64,000 bases of DNA from DAOQVR01 sp035341665 (GTDB lineage Bacteria; Chloroflexota; Anaerolineae; JAAYZQ01): positions 186,001 to 250,000 of the forward strand of contig DAOQVR010000002.1 of NCBI GenBank assembly GCA_035341665.1, read 5' to 3'. The translations under genes and the position numbers were made by a program. Positions 60,028-64,000 of the stretch are shown piece by piece. The notes beneath the pieces are model-generated. The model saw only the letters and a program-made list of their open reading frames with translations, was not told where the DNA came from and ran no database searches. Positions within the stretch are counted from its first letter, which is position 1. Every line of letters starts with the position of its first letter.

Positions 60028-60948
60028 ATGCCCGCACCCACCCTGGTGATCCTGGCCGCCGGCATCGGCAGCCGCTACGGCGGCATCAAGCAGATGGAGC
60101 CGGTGGGCCCCGGCGGCGAGTCCATCATCGACTATTCCGTCTACGACGCGCTGCGGGCCGGCTTCGACCGGGTTGTCTTTGTGATCAAGCGGGACATCGA
60201 GGAGGCCTTCCGGGCCAGGATCGGGCGTGCGATCGAGGCACGCTGCGACACTGCCTACGTCCTCCAGGGCCTGGAGGACTTGCCGGCGGGTGCCGTCGTG
60301 CCGCCGGGGCGCGTAAAGCCATGGGGCACTGCCCATGCGACGCTCTGCTGCCGCGATGTCGTGGACCGGCCCTTTGGCGTGATGAACGCCGACGACTTTT
60401 ACGGGCGCCGCGCGCTGGCGGTGCTTGGCCGCTACCTCGCGGACGAGACGCGGGGACCCATCCGCGACTATTGCATGGTCGCGTATCCCCTGGAAAAGAC
60501 ACTGTCCGAGCACGGGCCGGTCTCCCGCGGCGTCTGCCGCATGAACAAGAAGGGGACCTTGGCAGAGATTCGGGAGCGCACCCGCATCGCGCGGATCGAC
60601 GGGCGAGCCCACTACAGCGACGACGGCGGGCAGTGGACCGAGCTACCCTCAGGCACACAGGTCTCCATGAACATATGGGGCTTTGCGCCTCGGGTCTTTG
60701 CGATGCTGGAGGCGGGATTCCGGCGCTTCCTGGCCGCGAACCGGGGAAACCTGGAGCGCACAGAGTACTACCTGCCGGAGGCGGTGGGCGAAATCGTCCG
60801 CGCCCGGCGGGCCAGGGTCTGGGCGCTGCCCACCGACGAGACGTGGTTCGGGGTCACCTACCAGCAGGACAAGCCCAAGGTGAGGGACGCCATCCGGAAC
60901 CTGGTCCGGCAGGGGCTCTACCCCGAGAGGCTGTGGGACGATCAGTAG
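60028..60948 (+). CDS. Sugar-type nucleotidyltransferase
   Basis: 306 residues. The N-terminus LVILAAGIGSRYGGIKQMEP is the GxGxRxxxxK-type nucleotide-binding loop, and VMNADDFYG gives the metal-binding Asp. It belongs to the broad NTP-transferase group making NDP-sugars or similar; the substrate is unresolved. ATG at 60028 behind GCAGGAGCGTGAT. Stands alone between a divergent helicase and a convergent htrA. Confidence 0.82.
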   Translation: MPAPTLVILAAGIGSRYGGIKQMEPVGPGGESIIDYSVYDALRAGFDRVVFVIKRDIEEAFRARIGRAIEARCDTAYVLQGLEDLPAGAVVPPGRVKPWGTAHATLCCRDVVDRPFGVMNADDFYGRRALAVLGRYLADETRGPIRDYCMVAYPLEKTLSEHGPVSRGVCRMNKKGTLAEIRERTRIARIDGRAHYSDDGGQWTELPSGTQVSMNIWGFAPRVFAMLEAGFRRFLAANRGNLERTEYYLPEAVGEIVRARRARVWALPTDETWFGVTYQQDKPKVRDAIRNLVRQGLYPERLWDDQ

Positions 60949-61085
60949 CGGCAGCACCCTCTCCGGCTGCCCGGCTCCGGGCAGGTTCGCCCGGCCCGCG
61001 AGGAGGGGAGGAAAGACACCCCGCTGCGGTGAGCCGGCGCACGCTGGGGGCATGCGCTGCATCGTGCCGCAGCGGGGGAACCAAA

Positions 61086-61109
61086 ACGGGCGACCCTTCG
61101 GCCGCCCGT
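61086..61109 (-). terminator. Terminator of htrA
   Basis: ACGGGCG and CGCCCGT arms with a partly paired interior; on the minus strand followed by TTTTGG. It lies 11 bp past the htrA stop codon. Confidence 0.75.
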
Positions 61110-61120
61110 GTCGCACCTGC

Positions 61121-62830
61121 CTACTGGCTGGAGGACGGCCGCACGCCCAGCGTGACGTCGATCGTCCCCTCCCGGGTGCCCTCGCGCAGGACGGTCAAGG
61201 TCACTCTCTGGCCCGGCCGCGCTCCCGCCAGGAAGGTCTGGAGGTCCTCCAGGCCGGCGATGGCTTCATCGTCGATCGCGATGATGATGTCGCCGCCGAG
61301 CTTGATCGACTGCCCGTCTATGGTCGCACTGGTGCCCCCACCCCGCAGGCCGGCATCGTCGGCCGGGCTGCCGGCCACGACGGAGACGACGAGGACGCCG
61401 GTGAGGCCCTGGTCGAGCTCCATCGCCTGCGCAAGGGCAGGAGAGAGCGTCACCCCCTCGATGCCCAACCAGGCGCTGCCGGTTCTCTCCTCGCCGGGCT
61501 CCTGCTCCCCGGAGGCCTCCAGCGCGCTGTCCGTCGGCCGCGCCGCAAGGGTGACATCGACCTTCGCTTCCTTGCCATCGCGCAGGAGGGACAGAGTGAT
61601 CGTGTCCCCGACGCCCACTGACTGCGCGAGGTACGAGATCAGGTCATCGAACTCGTCGACAGGCCGGTCGTCGATACCGACTATGACGTCGCCCCCCACC
61701 TGAATGTCCTGGCCGTCGACCTCGACCGTGCGGGTGCTGCCGCGCAGTCCGGCCGATTCGGCTGGGCTGCCGCCGGTCACCGTGAGGACCAGCGCCCCCC
61801 GCTGACCGGGGTCAAAGCCCATTGCCTCGGCCAGGACGGAATTCAGCGACGTGCCGCTGATACCGATCCAGGGGTGCTGCACCGTCCGGTCGGCAATCAG
61901 GGAGGGGACCACCTTCTGCACGATGGCCGAGGGCACCGCATAGCCGATGCCGGCATTCTGCCCCGACGACGTCTCGATCGCCGTAGGCACTCCGATCACC
62001 AGGCCGTCGTCGTTGACCAGCACGCCGCCCGAGTTGCCGGGGTTGATCGGCGCATCGGTCTGAATGATGTCAGGGATGGAGAAATTGGCCCCGCCGATCG
62101 CGGTCCGAGTGGTCACCGGGATGGAGCGCCCAATGGCACTGACAAAGCCCACGGTCATGGTGCCCTCCAAACCGAAGGGGTTGCCAATCGCGACGGCGAG
62201 CTGCCCAACCTTTACGTCATTCGAGTCGGTCAGCCGGACGGGCTGCAGCAGGTCGGCACTTGCATCCACACGAATGACGGCCAGGTCTGAATCGGGATCG
62301 GTCCCGACAACCTCGGCATCCAGGGTCGTGCCGTCGGAGAAGACGACCGTGATCTCCGTGGCATTCTCTACCACGTGGTTGTTCGTGACGATGTGGCCGT
62401 CTTCATCCCAAACAAAGCCTGAGGCTTGGGCACTCGAGTCAAACTCCTCGGGAACCCCAAATCCCTCCGGCCACTGGAAATCCTGAAAGCCCGGCAGCTC
62501 GCCGCGCATGGTAACCTCGATGTAGACGACGGACGGGCTGACCCCCTCATAGATCTGGCCGAGTGTATCCTGCAGTGCCGTCAGCACATCACCCGAGGTG
62601 GTCACCACGCCCGATGAAGGGGCCTCGGACGCCGAGGATGAGGAGGAAGAGGCGTCCGCCGACTCAGGGACCACGGTGGCCTCGGCTTCCTCCTCTGGAG
62701 CCTGGCGCAGGGGCAGCGCATCCGTTGCCCGGGACACGAGGTCCCGCAGGCGGTCGGTGGGGCTGCACGCCGACAAGAGGAGGGCGGGCAGCAGCAAGAG
62801 CGCGACGACGAGCAAAAGCCTGTTCTTCAT
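61121..62830 (-). CDS. HtrA/DegP-type serine protease lipoprotein with two PDZ domains
   Basis: 569 residues. Lipobox LSAC, a Ser/Glu-rich spacer (about 30-75), then a trypsin-like domain with His152 (TNNHVV), Asp182 (SDLAVIRVD) and Ser267 (NPGNSGGVL), the full triad. Two PDZ domains follow (about 330-420 and 455-565, each with a GDVIVGID/GDIIIAID-type strand). It cleaves or refolds misfolded envelope proteins. Start ATG at 62830 behind GGAAGGAT. The promoter upstream carries a phased CTTWAG array, and a histidine kinase gene precedes it on the same strand. Confidence 0.95.
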   Translation of the reverse strand: MKNRLLLVVALLLLPALLLSACSPTDRLRDLVSRATDALPLRQAPEEEAEATVVPESADASSSSSSASEAPSSGVVTTSGDVLTALQDTLGQIYEGVSPSVVYIEVTMRGELPGFQDFQWPEGFGVPEEFDSSAQASGFVWDEDGHIVTNNHVVENATEITVVFSDGTTLDAEVVGTDPDSDLAVIRVDASADLLQPVRLTDSNDVKVGQLAVAIGNPFGLEGTMTVGFVSAIGRSIPVTTRTAIGGANFSIPDIIQTDAPINPGNSGGVLVNDDGLVIGVPTAIETSSGQNAGIGYAVPSAIVQKVVPSLIADRTVQHPWIGISGTSLNSVLAEAMGFDPGQRGALVLTVTGGSPAESAGLRGSTRTVEVDGQDIQVGGDVIVGIDDRPVDEFDDLISYLAQSVGVGDTITLSLLRDGKEAKVDVTLAARPTDSALEASGEQEPGEERTGSAWLGIEGVTLSPALAQAMELDQGLTGVLVVSVVAGSPADDAGLRGGGTSATIDGQSIKLGGDIIIAIDDEAIAGLEDLQTFLAGARPGQRVTLTVLREGTREGTIDVTLGVRPSSSQ

Positions 62831-62860
62831 TTGGATCCTTCCGCAGACATTATTCGGGAC

Positions 62861-62866
62861 AGTATA
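62861..62866 (-). promoter_or_regulatory. htrA promoter -10 box with poor -35
   Basis: TATACT on the minus strand. The position 17 bp upstream (62884-62889) reads GGACAA, far from consensus, which fits an activator-dependent promoter. Confidence 0.65.
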
Positions 62867-62888
62867 CGATGTTGGGGGCCCGTTTGTC

Positions 62889-62927
62889 CTTAAGGCGGGC
62901 TACAAAGAACCTTAAGGGAAGCTAAAG
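62889..62927 (-). promoter_or_regulatory. Four-hexamer phased operator upstream of htrA
   Basis: Minus strand reads CTTTAG, CTTAAG, TTGTAG, CTTAAG, each separated by exactly 5 bp (11-bp period; positions 62922-62927, 62911-62916, 62900-62905, 62889-62894). Direct repeats on one helix face beside the -35 are the binding pattern of OmpR/PhoB-family activators. Confidence 0.75.
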
Positions 62928-62944
62928 CAGGGGGATCAGGGCGT

Positions 62945-64000
62945 CTAGGCCTCGGCCACCGCCCTTCGCGGAAGGACGATCGTGAAGAGGCTCCCTCGGC
63001 CGGGCGTGGACTCGAGGTCCAGCCTTCCCCCGTGGGCAGCCACCAGGTCGCGCGCAATGGAGAGCCCGAGCCCCATCCCCTGCGGGAAGCGTTTGTCGCG
63101 CGTGCTGCGATAGAAGGGCTCAAAGACCCTGGCACTCTCGGCAGGATCGATGCCGGCGCCCGTATCGCGGACACCGATGGCGACATGGTCTTGCTCGAAG
63201 TGTGCCTCGACCGTGATGCGGCCTTCGGAGGTGTACTTGACGGCGTTGCTCAACAGGTTCCCCATCGCCTGGGACAGCCGGTCGGCATCTATCTCGAGCA
63301 GGCACGGCACCGGGGGCACGGCGATCTCCCAGGCGAGCCCTTTCTCTTCGGCAAGGCGGCGCCAAGGAGCGACCGTCGTTCGGAGCCACTCGCCCACATC
63401 AACCGGCCGGAGGTCAAGCTCGAGCGTGCCGAGCACCTGGCCGTGCAGGTCGGCTAGGGTGTCCAGCAGGGGCCTCAGCCGGCCCACCTGCTCCTCCATG
63501 CCCACGAGCAGCTCCTGGCGCAGATGGGGGTCCCCGTCGGCGCCGGCCCTCAGCGCCTGCAGGCCCGACTGGAGCGCGCCCAGGGGACGGCCGAGCTCAT
63601 GCACCAGGTTGGCCAGCAACTGGCGCCGGGATCGCTCGAGCATACGAAGCCGCTCAATCAACGCGTTGAAGGCGCGCAGCAGGACGCGTATCTCCTCGGC
63701 GCCGCGCACAGGCAGGGATTCCCATTGCCGGCCGCTCGCGACGCCGTCGATGGCAGAAGACACCCGCTGCAGGGAGCGCCCCAGGTTGAGCGCAAGCACC
63801 AGGCCGATGAGGACGCTCAACCCCAGCGCGCCGGCAAACCCGGCGATTACCAGGTTGCGGGTCCGGACCAGCCGCCCCTGGACGCTGGAGACCTGCTGCG
63901 ATAGGTGCACCGCCCCCAGCAGCCGACCCCTGTCGTCCACAACCGGCACCGCCACCTGGATCACTTCGCGGCTGAGGTCGCTGCCGACATCCGCCGCCTG
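62945..64000 (-). CDS. Sensor histidine kinase (cut by the right window edge)
   Basis: 351 residues visible; the frame is open to base 64000 and the true start lies outside. It shows the end of an extracytoplasmic part, a membrane helix (VIAGFAGALGLSVLIGLVLA), HAMP, HisKA with NLVHELGRPLGALQSGLQAL, where the usual HELRTPL reads HELGRPL, and HATPase with NLLSNAVKYT, DTGAGID and GLGLSIARDLVAAHGG. It lies 114 bp upstream of htrA; the cognate regulator is probably further upstream, outside the window. Confidence 0.92.
   Translation of the reverse strand, partial: QAADVGSDLSREVIQVAVPVVDDRGRLLGAVHLSQQVSSVQGRLVRTRNLVIAGFAGALGLSVLIGLVLALNLGRSLQRVSSAIDGVASGRQWESLPVRGAEEIRVLLRAFNALIERLRMLERSRRQLLANLVHELGRPLGALQSGLQALRAGADGDPHLRQELLVGMEEQVGRLRPLLDTLADLHGQVLGTLELDLRPVDVGEWLRTTVAPWRRLAEEKGLAWEIAVPPVPCLLEIDADRLSQAMGNLLSNAVKYTSEGRITVEAHFEQDHVAIGVRDTGAGIDPAESARVFEPFYRSTRDKRFPQGMGLGLSIARDLVAAHGGRLDLESTPGRGSLFTIVLPRRAVAEA

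Overview
The window is G+C-rich bacterial chromosome. It looks like Chloroflexota (Anaerolineae-like). The clues are a secreted beta-helix protein ending in a YLPL-type tail, lipoproteins with VTVVVT/VEVTRVVE linkers after the lipobox, an archaeal-type HMG-CoA synthase/thiolase/DUF35 cluster, LysM plus lamin-tail proteins, and a BTAD-AAA regulator. This assignment is inferred from protein character, not from a marker gene. I see no rRNA, tRNA, CRISPR array, phage or insertion sequence. Promoters are mostly sigma70-like (TTGNCN, 16-17 bp, TANNNT), and TTG and GTG starts are common.

Layout. 1-3.2 kb is gene-poor: a beta-helix protein flanked by two decayed copies of one coding fragment, then a BrnT/BrnA-type toxin-antitoxin pair. 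3.2-6.1 kb (minus) is the first part of the mevalonate pathway (HMG-CoA synthase, acetoacetyl-CoA thiolase, DUF35 linker). 6.4-10.6 kb (minus) holds uvrA, a gene broken by an in-frame TGA, and a pyruvate-kinase C-domain protein. 10.7-15.7 kb (plus) is a serine-type operon (class V aminotransferase, serA, DUF1015) continuing into surE and a nitroreductase. 15.8-20.6 kb has a YitT transporter-like protein, a branched-chain aminotransferase, a PH-domain membrane protein, DUF92 and a LysM protein. 20.7-27.1 kb has a 1076-residue BTAD-AAA-TPR regulator, a secreted barrel protein, an NmrA-type reductase, a small conserved protein and a lipoprotein.

27.1-30.9 kb (minus) carries a DUF1998 superfamily 2 helicase with an embedded HNH nuclease, translationally coupled to a double histidine phosphatase. 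31.2-41.4 kb (plus) is a sensor kinase, two paralogous NarL-type regulators and a complete peptide-type ABC importer. The second regulator and the importer start from promoters that share an identical 13-nt element. 41.7-48.4 kb mixes HAD-IB, TIGR04076, MaoC, dCMP deaminase, an aspartate-type aminotransferase, UTP-glucose-1-phosphate uridylyltransferase, and an aromatic amino acid lyase whose MIO tripeptide reads Ala-Cys-Gly. 48.5-50.8 kb is a PhoB/PhoR-type pair. 51.2-60.9 kb holds a SIMPL protein, a GNAT, an APH kinase coupled to a serine-hydrolase lipoprotein, a DEAD-box RNA helicase with a long attenuator-like leader, a second DUF1998 helicase without HNH, and a sugar-type nucleotidyltransferase.

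61.1-64 kb (minus) is a two-PDZ HtrA lipoprotein downstream of a histidine kinase cut by the window edge. Upstream of htrA sits an array of four CTTWAG-like hexamers at exact 11-bp spacing, next to a promoter with a good -10 and a poor -35. This is the strongest regulatory signal in the window and suggests envelope-stress control of HtrA by an OmpR/PhoB-family regulator.
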